Made by a program: the position numbers and the translations under genes
Notes under the pieces: model-generated
Told to the model about the DNA's origin: nothing
Seen by the model: the letters and a program-made list of their open reading frames with translations, nothing else
The model's database searches: none
In this document: one piece after another, positions 26,384 through 35,184 of the stretch
Position numbering within the stretch: position 1 is the first letter of the stretch
How the letters are laid out: each line of letters starts with the position of its first letter
Origin: Anatilimnocola floriformis
Lineage (GTDB): Bacteria; Planctomycetota; Planctomycetia; Pirellulales; Pirellulaceae
Assembly: GCF_024256385.1 (NCBI RefSeq)
Contig: NZ_JAMLFW010000001.1
Coordinates: forward strand, 930,001 to 994,000
Direction of reading: 5' to 3'
DNA: 64,000 bases

Positions 26384-26960
26384 GTGAGGGCCTTTGGCGT
26401 AAGGGGTGAAGCAGCCGCCTGTTGCATTCTAAGTACACACGTACAGCAGTCAATGTTCCGCAGCCGCCAGGTGTCCGCAACCCGCCAATCTGTCGCCAGT
26501 TGTGACGATAGGGCGGAGATTGTGAACTAGGTTTGATTGCAGGCTGCTCGGGCGAGCAGAATCGGGACATCAGGAAATACCGGCGACAATCGGCGGTCTT
26601 ACAGCTTTTTTGCGAAATGCTTTGGGCAAGCTGCGTAAGCCCGCAGAAGTAGCATTTTGCTGAACCTGTTTGTTCCGTTTGTATCCTTTTCAACCAGAGT
26701 GCTTGTTGGCGCGATTTGGACGGATGAGTCCGCCCAACCTGCGTATCATTCCAGAAGTTGGCCCCTCAAGAAAAGCCGCTGAAAAGCGACTTACTCGCTG
26801 GGCTGTGAAGAGTTACGGCAATTCCCAAAGGACTTTGGCCCAAATATTGCAAAGACGTCAGCTCACCGCCGAGGAATGATCGAGGCTAGCAAATATGCTG
26901 GCGACGACTTTCCTCGAACAGCGATGGGCAACCAAGGAAACAGAGAAGAGGAGAGTTCAC
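26384..26960. other. Intergenic region, possibly with one very small ORF
   Basis: 577 bp between the glycosyltransferase start and the small gene at 26961. The only coding candidate is a 51-codon plus-strand ORF at 26724-26879 (MSPPNLRIIPEVGP start, Lys/Arg-rich, weak ribosome binding site), for which I have no further support. No repeats are recognised. Confidence 0.45.
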
Positions 26961-27257
26961 ATGCCGAAGCAATTTCACGTGCAGCTGATCGAAACCCCGG
27001 TCGACGGCGACAACTATACGGCTAATGAGCTCCTTCCCTGGGCCGATCCCTACATCGCCCAGCTGATGGGTCAGCTCGAGCACGAAGACGAGACTTGGGA
27101 TTTCGAAGGAAAAGACGACGAAGCCGAGGACGGCTTCCTCAACGACGAGCTGCCGGAAGACTGGCACCTCGATCGCGAAGCCCGTTTTCCGCCGGTGTAT
27201 GGCGGTTGGCCGCTACTGAACGACTTGACCCCGGAGGGTCGTCATGAAGTCGCCTAA
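26961..27257 (+). CDS. Small acidic hypothetical protein
   Basis: 98 residues from the ATG at 26961, preceded by a strong GAGGAGAG ribosome binding site. It is very acidic in the middle (EHEDETWDFEGKDDEAEDGF) and ends in PPVYGGWPLLNDLTPEG. The family is not known to me. The last 14 bp overlap the next gene, so the two form a small operon. Confidence 0.68.
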   Translation: MPKQFHVQLIETPVDGDNYTANELLPWADPYIAQLMGQLEHEDETWDFEGKDDEAEDGFLNDELPEDWHLDREARFPPVYGGWPLLNDLTPEGRHEVA

Positions 27258-27462
27258 CGCTGCTGTTCTGTCGCAAACTGCCGTTGTTCGCGCTCGCCAT
27301 GCGGGCGCTGCCGCGAAGAGGGACTGCCGGCCGGTTGATTTTCATATCACGGCCGAAGAAATCCAAAACCGCCAAACCGTCGACTACGCGGCGGGCGGCG
27401 TGGTGGTGATGTTCAAGTCGCATCATCCCATTAGCGTGCAACAAGCCGTGACCAAGTCGTAG
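27244..27462 (+). CDS. Small hypothetical protein, second gene of operon
   Basis: 72 residues. The ATG at 27244 lies inside the end of the preceding gene, with GGAGGGTC as ribosome binding site. It is basic and soluble, with VDFHITAEEIQNRQTVDYAAGGVVVMFKSHHPIS. The function is unknown. Confidence 0.6.
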   Translation: MKSPNAAVLSQTAVVRARHAGAAAKRDCRPVDFHITAEEIQNRQTVDYAAGGVVVMFKSHHPISVQQAVTKS

Positions 27463-27465
27463 TTC

Positions 27466-28743
27466 TTACCAGAACTTCCACCACGGCTTTTTTGGTTTAC
27501 GCGCCGCACGAGACTCTTCGATCATCTTATTGAGGACTTCCCACGCAGCGTCCATCGTCTGCTGGCCGGTCTCGCGGTCTGGAATGATCAGTGGGAATAA
27601 CTGCAACCGACTTAGGTCGACCTGATCTCCTTCTTTTTCCAGCACCTGCGCCAGCGCATGCGATTCTGCGTTGTAGAGCGCCAAGGCTTGAAAATCTTCG
27701 AGCGGCATCGCGCTACCAATCTGCGGAATGAGAGCCCGCGCTCGAGTGTAAGCCGGGATCGTCATCAACGGCACATCGGTCTCCACGCGGCCATCACGGC
27801 GAGCACGGATCACGGTTGCGGGATAGGCTGCACCCAACGGTCCGAACAGCGCGCGACCGAAGGCGATGGTGGAAAATGATTCGACCTCGTGTAACAGATC
27901 AGGATCAAAGCCGGCTTGTTCCAGGGCGACTATCATTTCGTCGACTTGGTCATACTTCCCATAGTTTGCGGCGAAGTGCAGGATCGTCCGCTCGAGTTCT
28001 TTCCTGCGCGCGATCTCGCGCGAGTTGCGGGGAAATTCAAATACAGCGAACCGCGTGATGTAGCCAACATCCGGAGGCGCGATTCCCGCCGGCCAGTTGG
28101 AATCGCTGTACGAAACGTCGTGGCCATCGACCTCCATTTCGCGACGCCAGCCTTGCCCTGGCTCATGCAGGATGATCACTTTCACAAGGTGGACATGTCG
28201 CGGTGCCGCCGATTCAGCCGCATAACGAAACCACGGCTTGTGATCGTTGAGCGCCGCCATGAAACAACTGTCGTCAAAGCCGCGGACAATCGCCGGCCCG
28301 ACAAAAGCTCGCAATCCCGGCAAGCCGTAGTCCCCCTCGGAATATCCTTGCGATTGATCGCCGCCCATCACGCCGGCCTGACAACTCATGCAGACGGGCC
28401 TGTTGTCAAGAAACGAACGGATCGGCCCGGCGACGCTGGTCATCCAAATCACCGCGGCCTGCTGCAAGCCCTCGTCGCGGTTGTTTCCCAAACCGAACAG
28501 ACAAGCGTCGAGCACTTCATCGTCGTGCTCATGCAGTGTGGTCAGCACATGGGCATGCACAAATCCGGGCTGCGCGTTCGAACCGGCTTCGTTCTCGGTA
28601 ATGCTCGCGCGCAGCGTCACCCGGCCATCGAACAACTGCAGCGTGTCGCCGTCGCGCCGCGTCCAGCCGCCAAGATCACCACCGTGCTCGGCGATGCCGT
28701 CTTCAATCAGTTCGAGTAGATGTTCGGCTTCCGCTTCGGACAT
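27466..28743 (-). CDS. DUF6348-like protein
   Basis: 425 residues, cytoplasmic, convergent with the small operon (3 bp apart). The N-terminal half has the pattern HAHVLTTLHEHDDEVLDACLFGLG and EGLQQAAVIWMTSVAGPIRSFLDN, which I associate with DUF6348. Another conserved part is CMSCQAGVMG. The C-terminal half (IPAYTRARALIPQIGSAMPLEDF) looks like a second, separate domain. The function is unknown. The C-terminus is strongly basic and aromatic (KPKKPWWKFW). Confidence 0.75.
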   Translation of the reverse strand: MSEAEAEHLLELIEDGIAEHGGDLGGWTRRDGDTLQLFDGRVTLRASITENEAGSNAQPGFVHAHVLTTLHEHDDEVLDACLFGLGNNRDEGLQQAAVIWMTSVAGPIRSFLDNRPVCMSCQAGVMGGDQSQGYSEGDYGLPGLRAFVGPAIVRGFDDSCFMAALNDHKPWFRYAAESAAPRHVHLVKVIILHEPGQGWRREMEVDGHDVSYSDSNWPAGIAPPDVGYITRFAVFEFPRNSREIARRKELERTILHFAANYGKYDQVDEMIVALEQAGFDPDLLHEVESFSTIAFGRALFGPLGAAYPATVIRARRDGRVETDVPLMTIPAYTRARALIPQIGSAMPLEDFQALALYNAESHALAQVLEKEGDQVDLSRLQLFPLIIPDRETGQQTMDAAWEVLNKMIEESRAARKPKKPWWKFW

Positions 28744-28761
28744 GGCAGGACCTGCGGCAGG

Positions 28762-29487
28762 CTAGGGCTTGGTCGGAAAGTAAGGCTGCAGTTCTGGCTC
28801 GGCTTTAAGCAACTCGGCGACAACCAGCGGCGCGATGGCTGCGGCGCCTTCGTCGTTCAAGTGCGTGCCGTCGAACTTACCGGCCTGCGTTGGATGCGGA
28901 GGGCCAAACCGTTGCGATTTCTCGACGCCCAGTTTCTCCGCGAGCTCCTTACTGCGTTCGTGCAGATCAATGACGGGCGTTTTCGTTTCGGCGGCAACGG
29001 CTTTCACAGCTTCGGCGTACGGAGTAAGACTGGAGTTGATCTTGCCGTCGGCAGTGAAGATTCTGCGCACCAGCGAAGTGACCAAGATCGGTTTAGCGCC
29101 GGCAGCACGGGCTTCGCTGATGTACTTCTTCAGTTGATCGCGATACGTGTTGGCCGGATCGGTTTCGCGCTCCGGCCCTTTGCCAGGCTGATCGTTGTGG
29201 CCGAACTGAATCAGCACGTACGTCGGCTTCGCAGCGAGTGCACGCTTCCACAATCCGCTGTCGTAATAACTCTTCGAACTCGCGCCGCCCTTCGCATGGT
29301 TCACGCACTCCGCATTCGGGCCGACGAGTTTTATGAACGCCGCGCCCCAGCCTGCTTTGTCGGTGACCGTCGAATCGCCAACGAGGGTGATCTTCACCGT
29401 CGCTGGTTTGGGCTCTTCGGCGATGGAAGTGATTGTGCTGCAGCAAACGAGCGCAACACAGAAGACGAAACGAAGCAACGTTGACAT
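28762..29487 (-). CDS. Secreted SGNH/GDSL hydrolase (rhamnogalacturonan acetylesterase-like)
   Basis: 241 residues with a signal peptide (about 1-23). The SGNH blocks are present: I LVGDSTV (Ser nucleophile), II HAKGGASSKSY, III IQFGHND, V FDGTHLNDEG (Asp/His). The order and the QFGHND form match the CE12 rhamnogalacturonan acetylesterases, which remove acetyl groups from pectin-type polysaccharides. This fits the polysaccharide-degrading life style of planctomycetes. Confidence 0.9.
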   Translation of the reverse strand: MSTLLRFVFCVALVCCSTITSIAEEPKPATVKITLVGDSTVTDKAGWGAAFIKLVGPNAECVNHAKGGASSKSYYDSGLWKRALAAKPTYVLIQFGHNDQPGKGPERETDPANTYRDQLKKYISEARAAGAKPILVTSLVRRIFTADGKINSSLTPYAEAVKAVAAETKTPVIDLHERSKELAEKLGVEKSQRFGPPHPTQAGKFDGTHLNDEGAAAIAPLVVAELLKAEPELQPYFPTKP

Positions 29488-29529
29488 GGAGATGGTCCCT
29501 GCAAAGAGTTCATTGCAGGAACTATCTTA

Positions 29530-30312
29530 TCACCGCCGTTTACTCATTTGCTCGCTGAGCAAATCAAGTTGCCCCTTGAGATCGGCGAGGAGCAGATTCG
29601 GACTGGCTCCTTCGGCGAGGTGCAGATAGAAAGACTGCGCCGGGTTGCTGCGGCTGTTGGTGAGGAGCGTTGTGGAATGCCGGAGCTCGTGGATTTCGCC
29701 GTCGAGGTTTTGCAGCGTTTGCGAAGTGGCTCGGTTGGTTTGCCAGAGCGTTTCGAGTTGCAGTACGAGACCGACGATCAAGCCGGCCTGGCCCGCGAGA
29801 GTGAGCGGCAAACCGAGCGACCACAGATCCTGGCGACCGGCGAGTGCGGACCAGCCTAAGAGAACACCGCCGCAGACAAACGCCATCACACCCAGCGACA
29901 ACGACGCCCAAGCCAGTCCGGCGAAGCGCGGTTTATTGGCGATCTGCTCAGTGCTTGGCGTTTCACGAACTCGGTCGTTCGCGGTGACTTCGTGCGATTC
30001 CTCACCAGCTGACAGCGCGAACGAATCTTTCAGAGGTGGCGCTTCTCGCCAGGCCGCCGCGAGTCGTTCGACATACCGCAGTTCGGCTTCGAGTTGCCAG
30101 TCTTCCTGCGGCATGGGCGGCAGCTGAGTGGCAACCGGCTGCGATTTCAACGCCTCCAGCAATTCGCTATCGGCCGGTGCGGTGGGTTCCGCTGGTTCGG
30201 GCTTTGGCTCTTCGCCGCGCGCCAGCACATGCTGACAGCGAACGCACTGCAGCATCGCGGGCCGATCGCCCGGTACGGCAGGAACATCTTGCTGGCAGCG
30301 CGAGCACCACAT
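29530..30312 (-). CDS. Zinc-ribbon membrane protein, hypothetical
   Basis: 260 residues. The N-terminus carries two CxxC pairs (C3/C6 and C23/C26) like a zinc ribbon. A Pro/Glu-rich linker and two adjacent transmembrane helices (about residues 130-185) follow, then a coiled-coil tail (QTLQNLDGEIHELRHSTT, LLADLKGQLDLLSEQM). The layout suggests a membrane protein with cytoplasmic ends, and the partner is unknown. Confidence 0.75.
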   Translation of the reverse strand: MWCSRCQQDVPAVPGDRPAMLQCVRCQHVLARGEEPKPEPAEPTAPADSELLEALKSQPVATQLPPMPQEDWQLEAELRYVERLAAAWREAPPLKDSFALSAGEESHEVTANDRVRETPSTEQIANKPRFAGLAWASLSLGVMAFVCGGVLLGWSALAGRQDLWSLGLPLTLAGQAGLIVGLVLQLETLWQTNRATSQTLQNLDGEIHELRHSTTLLTNSRSNPAQSFYLHLAEGASPNLLLADLKGQLDLLSEQMSKRR

Positions 30313-30400
30313 GAAGGCGATTTACCAAGAAGGCCGGGGGAATGGAGTTCTCTCCGTTCATCGGCGTTCTGGCTGTGAAACTCTAACGATTTTGCGGCTC

Positions 30401-30429
30401 AAGTAGGATAGGCTTCCAGCCTGTCCGTC
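30401..30429 (+). repeat. REP sequence upstream of the RAYT gene
   Basis: GTAGGATAGGCTTCCAGCCT followed by GTCC contains the small hairpin AGGCT/AGCCT with a TCC loop. The same sequence recurs at 31125-31147 and, inverted, at 31173-31196, so the transposase gene is bracketed by its presumed REP substrates. Confidence 0.85.
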
Positions 30430-30499
30430 AAAAGTGATTGTTCTATCTCGCATGGTTTCGCATACTGCTACCAACCATTTTCTCCTGTGAGAAGTCGCC

Positions 30500-31132
30500 A
30501 TGAACGGTTTCTTTCGTCGCCGGCATCTGCCTCATTGGGACGTTGAGGATGCCCCTTACTTCATTACCTTCTGTCTTGATGGCAGCATTCCGGCAAATGG
30601 CATGCGTGAGTTGGTCAAGTACGGCGATCACTTAAAGTTAAGACCTAAGCCGCAAGGAATCTCGCTGGCCGAATGGGAACGCAGGCTACATAAACTTTGG
30701 TTTGCGCGAATGGATGAAATGCTCGACTTCCAGCCAGCCGTCCGTCATTTTGAGCAAGCAGACATCGCCAAAATTGTGATGGATTCGCTCTCTCATTTCG
30801 CTGACGTGCGATACCTATCGATCGCGTGGGTCGTGATGCCCAGCCACGTGCACTGGCTCTTTCAGCCTTTGCCTGAATTTAGCGCAACCGTTCCCCAAGG
30901 AAAGTCGCCGTGTGAAGTGATCATGCACAGCTTGAAGAGCTTTACGGCCAATGAATGCAACAAGGCTCTTGAACTCGAAGGACAATTCTGGCAGCAGGAG
31001 TCCTACGACCATTGGATTCGCGATGACGACGAATTGGAACGCGTGATCGCGTATATCTTGCACAACCCCGTTCGTGCAGGACTCGCCGCCGCCCCGGAGA
31101 AATACCGTTATTCATCTGCTTACGCAGGATAG
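30500..31132 (+). CDS. REP-associated tyrosine transposase (RAYT)
   Basis: 210 residues of the Y1/IS200-like family. It begins MNGFFRRRHLPHWDVEDAPYFITF, the usual RAYT start, and has the HUH metal site in VVMPSHVHWLF (about residue 115). The catalytic tyrosine region is FWQQESYDHWIRDDDELERV (about residues 160-180). RAYTs are domesticated single-strand nucleases that cut and move REP sequences. Flanking REPs on both sides support that role here. The stop codon (31130-31132) is part of the downstream REP (GGATAG), so gene and repeat overlap. Confidence 0.94.
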   Translation: MNGFFRRRHLPHWDVEDAPYFITFCLDGSIPANGMRELVKYGDHLKLRPKPQGISLAEWERRLHKLWFARMDEMLDFQPAVRHFEQADIAKIVMDSLSHFADVRYLSIAWVVMPSHVHWLFQPLPEFSATVPQGKSPCEVIMHSLKSFTANECNKALELEGQFWQQESYDHWIRDDDELERVIAYILHNPVRAGLAAAPEKYRYSSAYAG

Positions 31133-31196
31133 GCTTCCAGCCTGTCCATGCTTGCTCCCGAAATAAGATGACGGACAGGCTGGAAGCCTATCCTAC
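31125..31196. repeat. Inverted REP pair between convergent genes
   Basis: AGGATAGGCTTCCAGCCTGTCC runs forward from 31126 and inverted at 31173-31194, with a 25 bp spacer. The pair can fold into one long hairpin and may end transcription from both sides. The forward copy supplies the TAG of the RAYT gene and the inverted copy supplies the TAG of the DUF1501 gene. Confidence 0.88.
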
Positions 31197-32624
31197 GAAA
31201 AGCTCCGTACGTGCTTTCCCCTTGCCGTCTTCCGTCGCATAGAACGGTCGATTTTCAACGTCGAATGCTGTCGCAGGGCTGATGCCCATCGCGTTGAAGA
31301 TCGTGGCGTGGAGGTCCATCACGCTGAGCGGATCTTTGGTCGCGAGGAACGGTCGAGCCTTCGCGGTCTCACCGTAGAGTTGCCCTTTCCGCACGCCGCC
31401 GCCCCACAGCATGACGCACGAGCCGCCGGTGAAGTGCCGATGCTGGCCGTAGTGCTTCAGCTCTTTCATCACGTCGACTTTTTCGGTGGCTTGGTCACCG
31501 GCGTTGCTGCCGGGGCGGCCTTCCATGAGCATGTCGCGGCTGAACTCACTGGCGAGAATCACCAGAGTGCGGTCGAGCAAACCGCGCGACTCCAGATCGA
31601 GAATCAGCTGCGCGATTGGTAGATCGATCTGCTTCTTCATGTCGCGCAGCGTCGTGTGACCATTCGCGTGCGTATCCCAATTGAGAAATGGCACGTACTC
31701 GGTCGTGACTTCAACGAACCGCGCGCCGGATTCCACAAGCCGCCGAGCGAGCAAACAGCCACGGCCAAATCGGCCCGTGTCGTACTTCTCGTAACTCTCT
31801 TTTGGCTCGAGCGAAATATCAAACGCCGAACGCTCTTTCGCGCTGAGCAGACGATGAGCGTTGTCGAGCGAACGAAGCATCGACTGCTGCTGATAATCGG
31901 AAACGAAATCCTTTCGCGGCGATTCCTTGATCAATTTTTGCAGCAGTCGATTGCGACTTTCAAACCGATCGCCGGCCATTCCTTTCGGCGGCCGCACCGA
32001 TTGCGCGGCGTCTTCGGGATGCGGCAAGTTCATCGGGCCGAATTCGCTACCGAAGAACCCTGCCGTGGTGAAGGCTTTCAGCTCTTCCTGCTCGCCGACC
32101 CCTTCAAGACGCTGGCCGATGTTGATGAAGGCGGGGATGACCGGATTCTTCGGGCCCAGGACCTTGGCGATCCACGCGCCGATATGAGGGCAAGCGACCG
32201 TCTGCGGCGGCACGTAACCGGTGTGCCAATGATATTGATGCCGCGAATGCAGAATGTGGCCGAGGTCAGGCAGCACATGCGAACGCACGAGTGTGCCGCG
32301 ATCCATCACCCGAGCGATGTTCTCCAGGCCCTGCGTGATCTTGATGTTGTCGACGACTGTGTCGATGGCTGGAAAGGTGCTCTCGATATCGGCAACCTTC
32401 ACGCCCGGCTCGAACGCGACGTACTTCTTCGGATCAAACGTATCCGGCGCCGCCATGCCGCCACCCATCCACAGCAGGATGACAGAATCGGCCGTGGCCT
32501 TCGGCTGCACGATTTTCTTTTCGTCAGCCCACAACCGGCGCGGTTCACCGCTGAGCATGGCAGCGGTAGACATCGCAGCGAGGGACTGAAGGAAACGCCG
32601 GCGTTCGAGTTGTTCGTTTTGCAT
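31188..32624 (-). CDS. DUF1501-family secreted sulfatase-like protein
   Basis: 478 residues from the ATG at 32624 (AGGAAC ribosome binding site), with a Tat-type signal (ERRRFLQSLAAMSTAAML). Family landmarks: ILLWMGGGMAAPDTFDPK, HSRHQYHWHTGY, NWDTHANGHTTLRDMKKQID and LVILASEFSRD. DUF1501 has an alkaline-phosphatase-like fold, and its Asp/His residues could hold metal. The substrate is unknown. It follows the DUF1549/DUF1553 gene by 59 bp, the usual pairing in planctomycetes. Its last two codons and stop lie in a REP element. Confidence 0.93.
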   Translation of the reverse strand: MQNEQLERRRFLQSLAAMSTAAMLSGEPRRLWADEKKIVQPKATADSVILLWMGGGMAAPDTFDPKKYVAFEPGVKVADIESTFPAIDTVVDNIKITQGLENIARVMDRGTLVRSHVLPDLGHILHSRHQYHWHTGYVPPQTVACPHIGAWIAKVLGPKNPVIPAFINIGQRLEGVGEQEELKAFTTAGFFGSEFGPMNLPHPEDAAQSVRPPKGMAGDRFESRNRLLQKLIKESPRKDFVSDYQQQSMLRSLDNAHRLLSAKERSAFDISLEPKESYEKYDTGRFGRGCLLARRLVESGARFVEVTTEYVPFLNWDTHANGHTTLRDMKKQIDLPIAQLILDLESRGLLDRTLVILASEFSRDMLMEGRPGSNAGDQATEKVDVMKELKHYGQHRHFTGGSCVMLWGGGVRKGQLYGETAKARPFLATKDPLSVMDLHATIFNAMGISPATAFDVENRPFYATEDGKGKARTELFVG

Positions 32625-32683
32625 TTGTTTGTTCCTGTGCCCTCTCCTCGGTACTCCAGGGAGAGGGTTCTCTTCGTACTGTC

Positions 32684-35101
32684 CTACCGTACCAACTGAA
32701 ACTCCGGCAACATCAACACGCTCCACAACGCATCTTCAATCCCTTGGGGTGTGATCTTTGCTCCCAGTTCTTCTTTCATCGTAGCCAGTTCCGCCGGCGA
32801 AGGCTCGCGCGCGAGAGTGCTGCGGAATAACCATTGCGAAAATGTATCGGGAGTCCACCCGCGAGCCGCCAGTTTCACACTGCCGCGCTGTAAGCTATCA
32901 GCGAGTGACTGACCGTTGGCGAGATCAATCGCTTCGAGCGTGGTCAGGCTATCGGGACGCACCGTCACGATTTGATCGCGATTCGGCCGGCCGAGAGCCC
33001 GCATCAGGAAGTCGCTCTTCACGAGCGAGGCCCGCACTTTCAGCCCCACCGATTGCCCGCCGGCACTGAGTGCCGCCAGCAACTGCGGATGCACACCTTG
33101 CCACACGGCGGCGCCTTTGACTGCGGCGGCTGCTTGCCAATCGGTGGGTTCGGTTTTGAATTTGCCTTTGCCGTCGGGCAGAGTCTTGGTCCATTGCCAC
33201 GATTCGTCTGTGGCGATCGTGGTCGCGCTCTTGTCCGCCTGCCAGGCAACAATCTCGCAGAAGAGGCCAGCCGGGTTCGGACCGCTGCCGCCGTTCTTGG
33301 CGACGATTACGATTTCATTTTCGCCGGCCTTCAACTTGCCTGTGAGAATGACCGCGTCGGGGGCTTCCCAATTTTCACCAGACTGCAACTTCTGGCCGTT
33401 GGCGTAGAGCGAGTAGCTGTTGTCGCAAGTAATCGCAGCGATGGCTTGGACCGGCGTGGCTTTTAGATCGAATTTCTTCCGCACGACAACCGTTTCACCG
33501 GCGGCAGCATTTGACGAATCGGCACTCGACCAGATCCACTTGCCGGTGAGTTCTTTCGGTCCAGTCGCGGGAGATTTTGCTGACGAAGAGCCGGCGCGAA
33601 TCACCGGCGCGTCGAACTTGCCCGGCGCGGTGTCGGTCAGTTGCCAAACGGCATCGATGAACTGTTCCGCCGTCAGTCGCCGAGCACGCGGGCCGCGATA
33701 GGTATAGCCCGCGTCATCGGTGTTCTTGTCGACGACTTCCATCTGGCTCTGATAAGCGGCCGAAGTCGTGATGAGCGACAGAGTGCGTTTCAGATCGAAG
33801 CCATGCTGAGCAAAATCTTCGGCGAGGAAGTCGAGCAGGTCGGCGTTCCACGGCTCGGTTTGCATTGCATCGGGCGGATGAACGATGCCGCGGCCCATGG
33901 TGCGATGCCACAGCCGGTTGACAATCGTTCGCGTGAAGCGGCCGTTGTCGCGATGCGTGACGAGCGCGGCGAGTTGCTTCAATCGCTCCGGCTGAGCGGC
34001 CTTGGCGTCGACTTGGCCGAGTTCAGGAAAGAGCCACGACGCCGCGGCTTGCTGATTGATCGGCTTGTCGCAGCGATGGATCTCGAGAGGCCGCTTGGAG
34101 TAGATCGCTGCCAGGCCGTACGACTCTTGCAGCGTCCAGCGATCGATGAAACTATCGTGGCACGACGCACACTTCAGATTGATGCCTAGCAGCGCCTGAC
34201 CAACACTCTGCGCAAACTGAATTTCGACGGTTTGCCCTGCGCTCACATCGCCGCGCCACAGAATGCCGTCGATGAAACCCGCGCTGTCTTGATTCGGCGG
34301 CGAGATCAACTCGCGGGCCATCACGTCATAAGGCTTGTTCGTCGCTAGCGATTGATACAACCATTTTGAAATCTGCTTGCGACCACCAGTGATGAAACCG
34401 GTGCCACTGTAATCGTTCCGCAGCAGATCATTCCAAAACGTCAGCCAGTGTTCGGCGTAGTCAACATCGCGGGCGAGGAGCTTTTCGACGTAGCGCTGCC
34501 GCTTGTCGCTGCTCTTGTCGTTCAACAGCGAGTCGAGTTCTTCGACCGTCGGCAGCAGACCGATGAGATCGAGCGACGCGCGGCGGGCGAAGGTGGCATC
34601 ATCAACGGCTGCCGGCGTGGCGAGCTTTTTCTGCGCGAGATACTCATCCAGAATGCGATCGACCGGATTCTCGCGACCGTTGCGCGGAGAGGGCAGGGCA
34701 GGGGAGCGCGGTTTCAGCGGTGGTTCGTAACTGCTCTTGGCGAATTGAAAGCCTTCTTCCCACCTTGCCCCTTCGTCGATCCAGCGCGCGAGCTTCGCGA
34801 TTTGCTCGGCTGGCACGCGCGGTCCCTCGGGTGGCATGCGCAATTCTTTGTCAGTCGATTTCAAGCGTTCGATGAGATCGCTAGCCGCCGACTTGCCGGG
34901 CGAGACTACTTTGCCGGAGTCGCCGCCGACGAACAGAGCTTCGCGGGTGTTCAGCGACAGCCCCCCTTTTTTCTGCTCACCGAGGTGGCACTTGCCGCAG
35001 TGCTGCTTGAGCAGCGGCGCGACCTCGTGGGCGAAATCGATCTCGGCGGCCAGGGCAGGGGAAGCGCAGAGGAGTAGCAGTGAGAAGGAGAGAAACTTCA
35101 T
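32684..35101 (-). CDS. DUF1549/DUF1553 secreted cytochrome c-like protein with inserted sugar-binding-like domain
   Basis: 805 residues. Signal peptide (1-18), cytochrome-type segment with CGKCH (about residue 35), DUF1549 (DDATFARRASLDLIGLLPT, about 165-370) with a second heme-like CASCH, and DUF1553 (FTRTIVNRLWHRTMGRGIVHPPD onward). Between residues about 520 and 665, inside DUF1553, lies an inserted beta-sandwich-like part (KWIWSSADSSNAAAGETVVVRKKFDL, YSLYANGQKL), resembling the galactose-binding domains of rhamnosidases. This suggests polysaccharide binding. Two polar-motif copies are in its coding sequence. It is transcribed together with the DUF1501 gene. Confidence 0.92.
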   Translation of the reverse strand: MKFLSFSLLLLCASPALAAEIDFAHEVAPLLKQHCGKCHLGEQKKGGLSLNTREALFVGGDSGKVVSPGKSAASDLIERLKSTDKELRMPPEGPRVPAEQIAKLARWIDEGARWEEGFQFAKSSYEPPLKPRSPALPSPRNGRENPVDRILDEYLAQKKLATPAAVDDATFARRASLDLIGLLPTVEELDSLLNDKSSDKRQRYVEKLLARDVDYAEHWLTFWNDLLRNDYSGTGFITGGRKQISKWLYQSLATNKPYDVMARELISPPNQDSAGFIDGILWRGDVSAGQTVEIQFAQSVGQALLGINLKCASCHDSFIDRWTLQESYGLAAIYSKRPLEIHRCDKPINQQAAASWLFPELGQVDAKAAQPERLKQLAALVTHRDNGRFTRTIVNRLWHRTMGRGIVHPPDAMQTEPWNADLLDFLAEDFAQHGFDLKRTLSLITTSAAYQSQMEVVDKNTDDAGYTYRGPRARRLTAEQFIDAVWQLTDTAPGKFDAPVIRAGSSSAKSPATGPKELTGKWIWSSADSSNAAAGETVVVRKKFDLKATPVQAIAAITCDNSYSLYANGQKLQSGENWEAPDAVILTGKLKAGENEIVIVAKNGGSGPNPAGLFCEIVAWQADKSATTIATDESWQWTKTLPDGKGKFKTEPTDWQAAAAVKGAAVWQGVHPQLLAALSAGGQSVGLKVRASLVKSDFLMRALGRPNRDQIVTVRPDSLTTLEAIDLANGQSLADSLQRGSVKLAARGWTPDTFSQWLFRSTLAREPSPAELATMKEELGAKITPQGIEDALWSVLMLPEFQLVR

Positions 35102-35184
35102 CGCGCATGAGACCTGTGAGAGCGGGGAATCCTGGGCAGGTCACCTTATTCTAATGCGCCGCCGCGGCAATTACTTCCAAATGC

